A DNA stretch of 8,015 nt from JAVBUZ01 sp031554725 (lineage in GTDB: Bacteria; Bacillota; Clostridia; Lachnospirales; Lachnospiraceae). Positions 1-5,767 of the stretch are shown here, piece after piece. Both the position numbers and the translations under genes were made by a program. The notes under the pieces were generated by a model. It searched no databases. It worked only from the letters and a program-made list of their open reading frames with translations, and was not told where the DNA came from. The stretch is taken from contig JAVBUZ010000091.1 in assembly GCA_031554725.1 (NCBI GenBank), positions 1 to 8,015 of the forward strand. The letters run 5' to 3'. The stretch's first letter is position 1; each line of letters opens with the position of its first letter.

Positions 1-1919
1 GACTTCTTCCATTGGTGTGGTAATAGACACTGGATTGTCTGATTAGAAAAACCAACTCTTTTTACTTCTGTTGTGATTTGATACTTTGTTGTAATATTTG
101 ATGTGTTTTCATTGTACGTATACGTAACACTTGTATCTTTAACAAATGCATATCCATGTTCAAAGAATGTCCTTAACTGTGTCTTTGCTGTCATAGAACC
201 GATTGACATGTATCCTTTTGCTGATGGAAATGTTACTTTAATGGAACTTCCCATCTTCTTAAATACGGTTCCTTCTGGCACTGTAATACAGTAGTAACTC
301 TTTGCTGTATTCGTTTTATCTTTGTTATCATTATCTGTTACTTCAATTCCGATATGGTCAGTCGTTATTGTATTTACATTTGTTAATAACGCATTTCCGT
401 TGTCATCAAAGATATTCGTAATATTTGCACCAGATAAAAATGCTGCTATATCATCTTTAAAGTCTACAAATATATATGGCGAACCTTTCACCATTGTAGA
501 TGTCATTGCAACACCATTTTTATCACATAAATCAAGATTTACTGCATAATCGCTATAACCAGAAACTTGGTCATAAGCTGTTAATGCATCTAGATTTTCT
601 GGTGAAACATATAAATCTGGAACAGTTTCTGATAGAACGGAAACATTCACATCGGTTTCTCCCATTGTTGGAAGCCAGCCATCTGTTGCCGTTAATACAG
701 AAAGTCCTTTTGTTGAGTATTTTGCTTTCAAAGGAAGCATACTCATTAAGTTTCCAAATTTATTGATCAGTGCAGATTGCCACCAGTCATTCGAATCGAT
801 TGGTGCTGTTAATCCATCTTTTAGATAGATTGGGAATTTTGTCTTCTCATAATACATCGCATCTGACAGATAAGAACCTTTCCCTGTCTTTGATTGTATG
901 ATTTCTGATTTTGGCATCTCTCCAATTGTATAATTTACAATCTTATCTCCTGCTTTGTATGGATATACTTGAAGCTCGTATATTGAGAATCCACTTCCTG
1001 ATTCTACTCGTGTATAACCATACATTCTAACGTATCTACCGTTAACATGCATAGGTACATCTGCATCTTCGTATCCATATCCTTTTAATTGTCTATATAC
1101 TGTTGTCCAGTTTTGACCATCTTCTGAGACTTGGATATCGTAGATCTTACCAGCATCTGACGCCCAGTCAATAACGACACGACCAATCGTATAACTTCTA
1201 CCAAGGTCTATGCAAATCCATTGGTTATCATTTTCTCCAGATGTCCAGTATGTGTTGTCTTTACCATCTACTGCATTGGTTGCTAATACTGCACTTTGAT
1301 TAATTACACCTTTATCATCGTACATCCACCAAACATCACGTAGGGAAGAAGCTGTTACTGTCTTACCTAAAGCAATATTTTCGCCATAGTCAACTGGTCG
1401 TTCTGTTAAACCATCTCTTCCGTAAACCTGAAACTCATACAAGGAATATCCAAAAGCTGTTAGTGCTTTTTCTTGCATCAATACTCTTACGTATCTTGCT
1501 GTTCCAGTAATGTTTATTGTCTCTACTCCACCTTTTCCGTTTGTTACACTGTGCTTATCAACCCAGTTTTCTTCATCATTAGAGAACTGGATCTTATAAG
1601 AAGTAGCATATGCTCCTTCCCAATGCAACTGAATGCTTGTGATATCTGTAGTTTTCCCCAAATCCACATACAACCATTCTGTGTTGCTCTTCCATGTACT
1701 CTCCCACCTTGTACCTAGACTTCCATCAACAGCTAAGATTGCATCACTATTGTCTTGTGATGAACTGGCATATGCCATACGACCTTGTGATATTACATAA
1801 GGTGTTGTGTCTGCGGCCTTTACCTTATCCCCATACGGAAAAAGACCGACAATCATTGCTGCTGTAAGTACGGTAGCTAAACCACGTCTTACCAAAGTTC
1901 CTAACTTCCTATTAATCAT
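1..1919 (-). CDS. Secreted GH81 endo-1,3-beta-glucanase with two F5/8C (discoidin) modules, 3' end beyond the window
   Basis: The frame is open for 639 codons from ATG at 1919 to the left edge, with AAGGAGG eight bases upstream (1934-1928). Residues 1-35 look like a signal peptide: K5, R11 and R12, then a hydrophobic run at 13-27, with likely cleavage after VKA35. Residues ~45-167 and ~180-320 are two F5/8 type C modules (AVDGSLGTRWES, WLYVDLGKT, ARYVRV, YEFQVYG; then NIALGKTVTASS, NAVDGKDNTYWTS, WICIDLG, GRYVRMYG, YELQVY). From ~345 the protein resembles bacterial GH81: TAPIDSNDWWQSAL (371-384), VKGSPYIFVDF and CLLPHQWKK (to 639). GH81 enzymes hydrolyse internal beta-1,3 bonds of laminarin-type glucans. 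The F5/8C modules probably bind carbohydrate or anchor the enzyme outside the cell. The helical C-terminal part holding the catalytic acids lies outside the window, so activity cannot be judged. The family call is from recognised motifs. Confidence 0.88.
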   Translation of the reverse strand, partial: MINRKLGTLVRRGLATVLTAAMIVGLFPYGDKVKAADTTPYVISQGRMAYASSSQDNSDAILAVDGSLGTRWESTWKSNTEWLYVDLGKTTDITSIQLHWEGAYATSYKIQFSNDEENWVDKHSVTNGKGGVETINITGTARYVRVLMQEKALTAFGYSLYEFQVYGRDGLTERPVDYGENIALGKTVTASSLRDVWWMYDDKGVINQSAVLATNAVDGKDNTYWTSGENDNQWICIDLGRSYTIGRVVIDWASDAGKIYDIQVSEDGQNWTTVYRQLKGYGYEDADVPMHVNGRYVRMYGYTRVESGSGFSIYELQVYPYKAGDKIVNYTIGEMPKSEIIQSKTGKGSYLSDAMYYEKTKFPIYLKDGLTAPIDSNDWWQSALINKFGNLMSMLPLKAKYSTKGLSVLTATDGWLPTMGETDVNVSVLSETVPDLYVSPENLDALTAYDQVSGYSDYAVNLDLCDKNGVAMTSTMVKGSPYIFVDFKDDIAAFLSGANITNIFDDNGNALLTNVNTITTDHIGIEVTDNDNKDKTNTAKSYYCITVPEGTVFKKMGSSIKVTFPSAKGYMSIGSMTAKTQLRTFFEHGYAFVKDTSVTYTYNENTSNITTKYQITTEVKRVGFSNQTIQCLLPHQWKK

Positions 1920-1958
1920 CCAAAATACCTCCTTGTTTTTTTAACCCCTTACTCAGCT

Positions 1959-1987
1959 ATTCTATAAAATAGAGGATTGCGCAACAA
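1959..1987 (-). promoter_or_regulatory. Tentative promoter of the glucanase gene, with a palindrome over the -35 box
   Basis: On the minus strand TTGTTG (1987-1982) is followed after 17 bases by TAGAAT (1964-1959), about 40 bases before the start codon. The -10 box matches consensus at five of six positions, but the -35 box at only three. The -35 box lies inside the palindrome GCAACAATGTTGC (1981-1993), which abuts TTGCGCAA (1977-1984). Such an arrangement would suit a repressor or activator site. The region is so AT-rich that other promoters further upstream are possible. Confidence 0.35.
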
Positions 1988-2026
1988 TGTTGCATTTTAC
2001 AATTTGGTATATATTTTTTATATTTT

Positions 2027-2063
2027 AGTGTATTTTTATACATTTAGTATAAAATAATACACT
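2027..2063. repeat. Imperfect 15-bp inverted repeat upstream of the glucanase gene
   Basis: AGTGTATT plus TTTATAC (2027-2041) pairs with GTATAAA and AATACACT (2047-2053 and 2056-2063), leaving a five-base loop and a two-base AT bulge on the right arm. It lies about 110 bases upstream of the glucanase start. It has no associated T-tract, so a regulatory site or mRNA structure is more likely than a terminator. AT-rich DNA yields such repeats by chance more readily, which lowers confidence in function. Confidence 0.4.
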
Positions 2064-2132
2064 TTTCTCATCTTATTGTGTAAATATTTTCTCTAGGGCA
2101 TTTTCTTTGTTATGGTATTTTTCACAAAAAGA

Positions 2133-2188
2133 AGACCTCATTTTGTTGGTTTTTATCGCTTTCAACCAACAAGATGAGGTCTCTTTTT
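2133..2188 (-). terminator. Strong rho-independent terminator of the rhomboid-like gene, possibly bidirectional
   Basis: A 19-base arm at 2133-2151 (AGACCTCATTTTGTTGGTT) pairs with 2164-2182, with a single G-U type position and a 12-base loop. Read on the minus strand it lies 18 bases past the stop of the rhomboid-like gene and is followed by TTCTTTTTGTG. On the plus strand it is followed by CTCTTTTTTC, so it could stop transcription from either side. It isolates the rhomboid-like gene from the glucanase gene downstream, so the two are probably separate transcription units. Confidence 0.9.
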
Positions 2189-2200
2189 TCTATATATTTA

Positions 2201-2851
2201 TTAAATTTCATTTCTTCTCATATTTGTTGTAACATCTGCTACACGTTCTTCTCCTACAACTCCCGAAAACAATAAGCCAATAAAAATACCTGCAATCAGA
2301 CCTACTTCATTAGAAATCAATGTGTTCACATCATATAAATTCGGAACAATCAGATATATAATAATTAGCAGTTTTTTTATTAACGGCTGTATCGTCCATG
2401 TATTCTTTCTGTCTCGAATTGTTAGAATTAATAGTGCTCCTCCCATTCCATAAATCGCACCATTCGCCCCAACTGCTGTATAGGTAACTACTATTGTTAT
2501 TACTGCTGATGCTATACCACTAAGTAATCCTATTATAATAACATTCTTCCCACCTAATCTCTGTTCAAGCGCAGAGCCTATTGCATATAGCCCAATACAA
2601 TTTATAACAAGATGAGGAATGTTTGCATGCAAAAACATATAGGTAAGCAAGCGCCACCAGCCTGGACTTATGGCTGCTATATTAAGCAATCTTCCATACT
2701 TCGTTAAGTATCCCCATTGCTTTCCCTCAATTAAATGACTCACCGACATTACCTTCGTTCCCTCTTGATTCCACACAAAAAAATCGATTATAAATATAAT
2801 GATTAATAGTCCAATTACTCCATATGTAACTTTAATATTTTGTTTCTTCAT
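2201..2851 (-). CDS. Rhomboid-family membrane protein lacking both catalytic residues (predicted pseudoprotease)
   Basis: This is a 216-residue polytopic membrane protein. The ATG at 2851 has GAGGGA seven bases upstream (2864-2859). The rhomboid fold is recognisable: a first membrane segment at ~9-27, a long extracytoplasmic L1 region with WWRLLTYMFLH (65-75), the TM2 signature H75-x4-H80-L-x2-N84, then GANGAIYGMGGAL (128-140) and SNEVGLIAGIFIG (180-192), about six segments in all. Active rhomboids are intramembrane serine proteases with GxSG in TM4 and a His before GxxxG in TM6. Here the serine position is N130 (GANG) and the histidine position is N181. Each codon is AAT, one base from a Ser (AGT) or His (CAT) codon. 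The frame is intact, so this is not an ordinary decayed gene. By analogy with iRhoms and derlins it may bind or chaperone membrane proteins rather than cut them, but that is inference. Confidence 0.85.
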   Translation of the reverse strand: MKKQNIKVTYGVIGLLIIIFIIDFFVWNQEGTKVMSVSHLIEGKQWGYLTKYGRLLNIAAISPGWWRLLTYMFLHANIPHLVINCIGLYAIGSALEQRLGGKNVIIIGLLSGIASAVITIVVTYTAVGANGAIYGMGGALLILTIRDRKNTWTIQPLIKKLLIIIYLIVPNLYDVNTLISNEVGLIAGIFIGLLFSGVVGEERVADVTTNMRRNEI

Positions 2852-2898
2852 AGTAGCATCCCTCGCTTATAGTACTTATTATTTATATCGACAAAATT

Positions 2899-2930
2899 AA
2901 TGATTTTCTGTAAGTGCACAGAGAATCATT
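2899..2930. repeat. 13-bp hairpin in the leader region of the rhomboid-like gene
   Basis: AATGATTTTCTGT (2899-2911) pairs with ACAGAGAATCATT (2918-2930) around a six-base loop (AAGTGC). All 13 positions pair, one of them as a G-T wobble. It ends 48 bases upstream of the rhomboid-like start codon. It lacks a downstream T-tract on either strand, so it is not an obvious terminator. It could be an operator or a 5' leader structure. Confidence 0.6.
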
Positions 2931-3124
2931 TCTAGTAATTCATACCTTACATAACTACATTTCACTTGCCTAACTAAGCCTCAATATATGCTACCATAAT
3001 TTTACAATTATTCCAAGTGCTTTTTATACTTTCCCTGTAAATATTTTCTTCTTCCTTTTAATATAACATTGTTTTGTTTGATTGCAAATAATTATGTTTG
3101 ATTATAAAAACTCAAGCTTTCCAA

Positions 3125-3170
3125 TTAAAAAAAGTGTGCACCGCTTGATTACACCAAACCCTACACACTT
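3125..3170 (-). terminator. Probable terminator of the small membrane protein gene
   Basis: On the minus strand AAGTGTG (3170-3164) and CACACTT (3138-3132) form a 7-bp stem that runs directly into seven Ts (3133-3127). It lies 36 bases after the stop of the 35-residue gene. The loop is long (25 bases) and the inner part does not pair well, so the structure is weaker than the one at 2133-2182. Confidence 0.5.
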
Positions 3171-3205
3171 CTTATCTATTCTTTAATTTTATACAATTCC
3201 ATCTT

Positions 3206-3313
3206 TTATTCATCTACTTGCTTCTTTTGTTTTTCATTCCAATATGCTGCCACAATAGCTACTCCTAATCCCATAGCAATCCATGGATATGCTGCTTGAA
3301 AAAAATCTGCCAT
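3206..3313 (-). CDS. 35-residue single-pass membrane protein of unknown function
   Basis: ATG at 3313 is preceded by AAGGAGGAG (3327-3319), an excellent ribosome binding site, with a near-consensus promoter at 3405-3377. The 35-residue product begins MADFFQAAYPW, has one hydrophobic segment at about residues 7-24 (PWIAMGLGVAIVAAYW region) and ends in a charged, lysine-rich tail (NEKQKKQVDE). The positive charge at the C-terminus predicts an outside N-terminus and a cytoplasmic tail. It has its own promoter and a probable terminator, so it is likely expressed alone and not as part of the flanking units. I cannot assign a named family. It could be a subunit-like peptide of a membrane complex, a stress peptide or a type I toxin-like peptide; the mild, non-cationic core and lack of an obvious antisense RNA argue weakly against the last. 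Confidence 0.75.
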   Translation of the reverse strand: MADFFQAAYPWIAMGLGVAIVAAYWNEKQKKQVDE

Positions 3314-3376
3314 ATTAACTCCTCCTTCCTCTACCAACAAAGATATCTATTGTAAATCTTTTGTATGATACAATTT

Positions 3377-3405
3377 ATTCTATCATGATTTAAAAATCCT
3401 GTAAA
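3377..3405 (-). promoter_or_regulatory. Promoter of the 35-residue membrane protein gene
   Basis: On the minus strand TTTACA (3405-3400) and TAGAAT (3382-3377) are separated by exactly 17 bases. Each hexamer matches the sigma-A consensus at five of six positions. Transcription would begin near 3370, giving a leader of about 57 bases with the ribosome binding site. It points away from the tetR promoter, and the tetR operator at 3467-3488 lies about 60 bases upstream of it. Confidence 0.72.
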
Positions 3406-3437
3406 CTGATATTACTTTGAAACCTACGTAAACTCTA

Positions 3438-3466
3438 TTGACAAAAAACTAACTCGCCTCTATAAT
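3438..3466 (+). promoter_or_regulatory. Full-consensus sigma-A promoter of the tetR-family gene
   Basis: TTGACA (3438-3443) and TATAAT (3461-3466) with a 17-base spacer are a perfect match to the vegetative consensus. The operator-like repeat at 3467-3488 begins immediately after the -10 box and would cover the start site near 3473. A promoter this strong would need repression to keep regulator levels low, which fits autoregulation. Confidence 0.88.
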
Positions 3467-3488
3467 GACTATTAACATATGTTTAGTC
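3467..3488. promoter_or_regulatory. Putative TetR operator 1 (autoregulatory)
   Basis: GACTA (3467-3471) and TAGTC (3484-3488) are inverted around 12 bases that contain the palindrome AACATATGTT (3474-3483). The same GACTATTAA-N8-TAGTCAAATA pattern recurs before the exporter operon at 4189-4215 with identical spacing. Its position between the -10 box and the ribosome binding site would block initiation at the tetR promoter. Confidence 0.75.
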
Positions 3489-3507
3489 AAATAAGGAGGC
3501 GAACCAC

Positions 3508-4098
3508 TTGCCAAAATGCTACTCTGAACAAGAGCGAGAATATATCAAAAAGCGATTAAAAGAGGAAGCTGCAGACTGCATTGCTCGGTATGGTATTCGT
3601 CGTACAACAGTTGATGAACTTGTAAAGCGTGTTAAAATTCCAAAAGGAACATTCTACCTCTTTTATCAATCAAAGGAATTGCTTCTGTTTGAAGTTATAT
3701 TAGAACAACACGATTTAATTGAGCAACAGCTTCAACAATCAATTAACAACATTGATCCTTCTACTTTTTCTGCTAATCAGTTGACGGATATCATTTTGAA
3801 TTTTTATACTGTGGCTAATGAAATACCTATTTTGAAAGTTCTTAATTCAGATGAAATTGAATTGCTGGCTCGTAAATTGCCACCAGAGGTCATTGCAGAA
3901 CATTTGGGACATGATCATGATATGCTTGAACAAGTATTCTCCTCATTACCTATCAAAGAAGGCGTAGATTCTAAAACCTTTAGTGCTGCGTTTCGTGCAA
4001 TATATCTCTCTTCAATGCATAAAGATGAAATAGGTGAAGAACAATTCGAGAAAGCCTTGCGTACTTTGATTTATGGTTTAGTAACACAACTTATATAG
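3508..4098 (+). CDS. TetR/AcrR-family transcriptional repressor, local regulator of the downstream exporter
   Basis: The 196-residue protein has the usual TetR size. Residues ~10-58 form the DNA-binding three-helix region, with the helix-turn-helix at about 33-52 (TTVDELVKRVKIPKGTFYLF), including the typical KGTFYxFxxSKEELL-like sequence. The rest is a helical ligand-binding and dimerisation domain that is not conserved enough to name a ligand. The start is TTG at 3508, chosen because AAGGAGG (3493-3499) lies eight bases upstream and MPKCYSEQER gives a normal TetR N-terminus. The weak start codon under a consensus promoter may help keep expression low. Two matching inverted repeats, one in its own promoter and one before the ATPase gene 146 bases downstream, indicate that it represses itself and the exporter. 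That control is inference from site placement. Confidence 0.9.
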   Translation: MPKCYSEQEREYIKKRLKEEAADCIARYGIRRTTVDELVKRVKIPKGTFYLFYQSKELLLFEVILEQHDLIEQQLQQSINNIDPSTFSANQLTDIILNFYTVANEIPILKVLNSDEIELLARKLPPEVIAEHLGHDHDMLEQVFSSLPIKEGVDSKTFSAAFRAIYLSSMHKDEIGEEQFEKALRTLIYGLVTQLI

Positions 4099-4147
4099 GA
4101 CAGCACTACTAATTTGAACCTCATTTTAGAATCCTTGTCCTAAGTAA

Positions 4148-4170
4148 AAGTCCAGTAAATTGCTGGACTT
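4148..4170. repeat. 8-bp hairpin between tetR and the exporter operon
   Basis: AAGTCCAG (4148-4155) pairs with CTGGACTT (4163-4170) around a seven-base loop. A weaker pairing TAGGACA (4096-4102) with TGTCCTA (4136-4142) starts at the tetR stop codon. The downstream plus-strand sequence is AATAAAAAATC, not a T-tract, so it is not a standard intrinsic terminator. It may reduce read-through from tetR or protect the transcript end. Confidence 0.45.
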
Positions 4171-4185
4171 AATAAAAAATCTTAT

Positions 4186-4214
4186 TTTGACTATTAATTT
4201 AATTATAGTCAAAT
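4186..4214 (+). promoter_or_regulatory. Putative TetR operator 2 overlapping the promoter of the exporter operon
   Basis: TTTGACTAT (4186-4194) and ATAGTCAAA (4205-4213) are perfect 9-base inverted arms around 10 bases. The core 22 bases match operator 1 in arms, spacing and the flanking AAATA. The left arm contains TTGACT (4187-4192), a good -35 box, with TCAAAT (4209-4214) as a possible -10 box after 16 bases. TATAGT (4204-4209) is a better -10 match but has no good -35 box. Either choice places the operator over the promoter core, so bound repressor would exclude RNA polymerase. Confidence 0.75.
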
Positions 4215-4244
4215 AGTTTATCAAGAAAGGAATGCTCAAACATT

Positions 4245-5090
4245 ATGATTGCTGTAAAAAATCTCTCTTTCAGCTACACCCAAAAAACATTTATTCAAGA
4301 CATGAATTTCTCTGTTTCAAAGGGGGAAATCTTTGGATTTTTAGGACCATCCGGTGCCGGAAAAAGTACTTTGCAAAAAATATTACTTGGTATGCTTCCA
4401 GATTATGAAGGCTCTGTCATAGTAAATGGAGCAGAATGCAATCGTCATAACAACCATTTTTATGAGGATATTGGTGTTGATTTCGAGTTTTCAACGATGT
4501 ATGAAAAACTATCCGCAAGAGAAAACCTACAATTTTTTGCTTCCCTTTATGAAAAACACTCACGCCCAATCGATGATCTACTACATATGGTTGGTTTAGA
4601 AAATGACGCTGATAAACGTGTGGCAAACTATTCAAAAGGCATGAAAGCACGATTGAATTTTATTAAAGCTTTGCTACATGACCCAAAACTACTTTTTCTT
4701 GATGAACCAACCAGTGGTCTTGACCCCACAAACAGTCGTTTAATGAAAGATATGATTTTAGCAGAAAAGGCTCACGGCAAAACAATTCTGCTAACAACCC
4801 ACAACATGCAGGATGCCACTGAACTTTGCGATCGAGTTGCTTTTATTGTTGGTGGGAAAATCTTTGCACTTGATAGTCCACATAACTTAATTATGTCAAA
4901 GGGTGCTGCCAAAGTAACTTACACATGGATTGAAGATGGGGAACACTCTGCAAGCTGCTCACTTACTCAATTGTCGTCCGATAAAACGCTTCAAAAACTA
5001 ATTGCAGAAAATCGTTTGCAGTCAATCCATAGCAGCGAACCAACTCTTAATGACATTTTTATGGATATTACAGGGAGGACACTGTTATGA
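4245..5090 (+). CDS. ABC-2 type exporter ATP-binding subunit (fluoroquinolone-exporter-like system)
   Basis: This 281-residue nucleotide-binding subunit would power the two permeases encoded directly downstream. Walker A is GPSGAGKST (34-42), Walker B is LLFLDEP (149-155) followed by the D-loop SGLD, and the switch histidine is H186 (TTHNM). The signature is the variant YSKGM (129-133) in place of LSGGQ. The Q-loop position appears to be E81 (GVDFEFSTMYEKLSARENL), as in some drug-export ATPases of this group. The C-terminal ~65 residues form an accessory extension. The ATG at 4245 has AAAGGA at 4226-4231, a rather long gap of 13 bases; the nearer ATG at 4232 is out of frame. It overlaps the next gene by four bases. 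The two-permease layout resembles mycobacterial Rv2686c-Rv2688c, but the real substrate is unknown. Confidence 0.9.
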   Translation: MIAVKNLSFSYTQKTFIQDMNFSVSKGEIFGFLGPSGAGKSTLQKILLGMLPDYEGSVIVNGAECNRHNNHFYEDIGVDFEFSTMYEKLSARENLQFFASLYEKHSRPIDDLLHMVGLENDADKRVANYSKGMKARLNFIKALLHDPKLLFLDEPTSGLDPTNSRLMKDMILAEKAHGKTILLTTHNMQDATELCDRVAFIVGGKIFALDSPHNLIMSKGAAKVTYTWIEDGEHSASCSLTQLSSDKTLQKLIAENRLQSIHSSEPTLNDIFMDITGRTLL

Positions 5091-5767
5091 GATTACGACA
5101 TTTAATATTATGGGATATGAAGTTTCAGAAAAAATACGGGTTTTATCTGTTATATGGTTTTTTAACCCTTCTCTATATTATAGTACTCTCTTCACTGCCT
5201 AAGGCTTGGAGAGTAAACGTCACTGCATTGCTCATTTTTTCTGACCCTGCTGCAATGGGACTTTTTTTCATGGGAGCTATTGTACTCTTTGAGAAAAGCC
5301 AAAGAATACCTTGTGCCTTTGCTATATCTCCACTTCGAGCAACAGAATATATCATTTCTAAAGTAGTTTCCTTAAATGGTATTGCTTTAGTTGTAGCTAC
5401 TTTATTAGCAATACCCGAAAAGATTTCTTCCCTGCCGTATGTACTACTTGGAACTGCACTATCTGGCATACAGTTCACTCTGCTTGGAATTATCATCGCA
5501 ACCAAAATTACGAGCTTAAATCAATTTCTTCTACTGACGTTGCCAATAGAAATACTTGGTTTTATCCCTGCTATATTACATTTGTTCAATATCTCGCCTA
5601 GCATATTAAATAACTATCCTGCAAATGTATGTATCGCAATAATAGCCGAAAAACCTTTCTCTATGATTGGATTACTCTGTGTTGTAATATTGATTTTCAT
5701 ACTGTTTATTATAGCTCACAAGTGTGTTTTAAAAATGTGGAAAAATGCAGGAGGTATAAAATTATGA
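5087..5767 (+). CDS. ABC-2 exporter permease, first of a pair
   Basis: This 226-residue membrane protein has about six hydrophobic segments (roughly 18-36, 50-68, 91-110, 117-138, 147-167 and 192-211). The cytoplasmic stretch FEKSQRIPCAFAISPLRATE (68-87), just after segment 2, matches the ABC-2 permease pattern in which a glutamate-containing coupling region precedes a 'sP-eyi-sK' motif. It starts at ATG 5087, inside the ATGA shared with the ATPase stop, so the two are translationally coupled. It ends in another ATGA shared with the second permease. Its function is assigned from topology and position; the sequence is divergent and the substrate cannot be read from it. It would pair with the second permease as a heterodimeric membrane channel. 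Confidence 0.82.
   Translation: MRLRHLILWDMKFQKKYGFYLLYGFLTLLYIIVLSSLPKAWRVNVTALLIFSDPAAMGLFFMGAIVLFEKSQRIPCAFAISPLRATEYIISKVVSLNGIALVVATLLAIPEKISSLPYVLLGTALSGIQFTLLGIIIATKITSLNQFLLLTLPIEILGFIPAILHLFNISPSILNNYPANVCIAIIAEKPFSMIGLLCVVILIFILFIIAHKCVLKMWKNAGGIKL

Larger units (their letters stand above)
2852..3205. other. 354-base noncoding interval between the rhomboid-like gene and the small membrane protein gene
   Basis: I see no credible coding sequence here. The interval holds the ribosome binding site of the rhomboid-like gene (2864-2859), the hairpin at 2899-2930 and the probable terminator at 3125-3170. No convincing -35/-10 pair for the rhomboid-like gene stands out. The best-looking -10 box (TATAAG, 2871-2866) lies too close to the start codon to be used with the ribosome binding site. 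Confidence 0.6.

Noticed and set aside
103..766. Several plus-strand open frames of 63-88 codons
   Set aside because: They lie opposite the long, well-supported glucanase frame and encode unremarkable low-complexity sequences.
2866..2894. Possible promoter TTGTCG-17-TATAAG for the rhomboid-like gene
   Set aside because: Transcription would start inside or after the ribosome binding site (2864-2859), leaving no usable leader, and the -35 box is poor.
4148..4180. Standard intrinsic terminator after tetR
   Set aside because: The hairpin is sound, but it is followed by an A-rich rather than T-rich tract on the plus strand.
5173..5505. Minus-strand open frame of 110 codons
   Set aside because: It is antisense to the first permease, has no recognisable protein features and no ribosome binding site.
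5629..5763. Extension of the second permease to an upstream start at 5629
   Set aside because: The added 45 residues overlap the end of the first permease gene, have no ribosome binding site and do not resemble the family. The ATG at 5764 has AGGAGG and a 4-base overlap.
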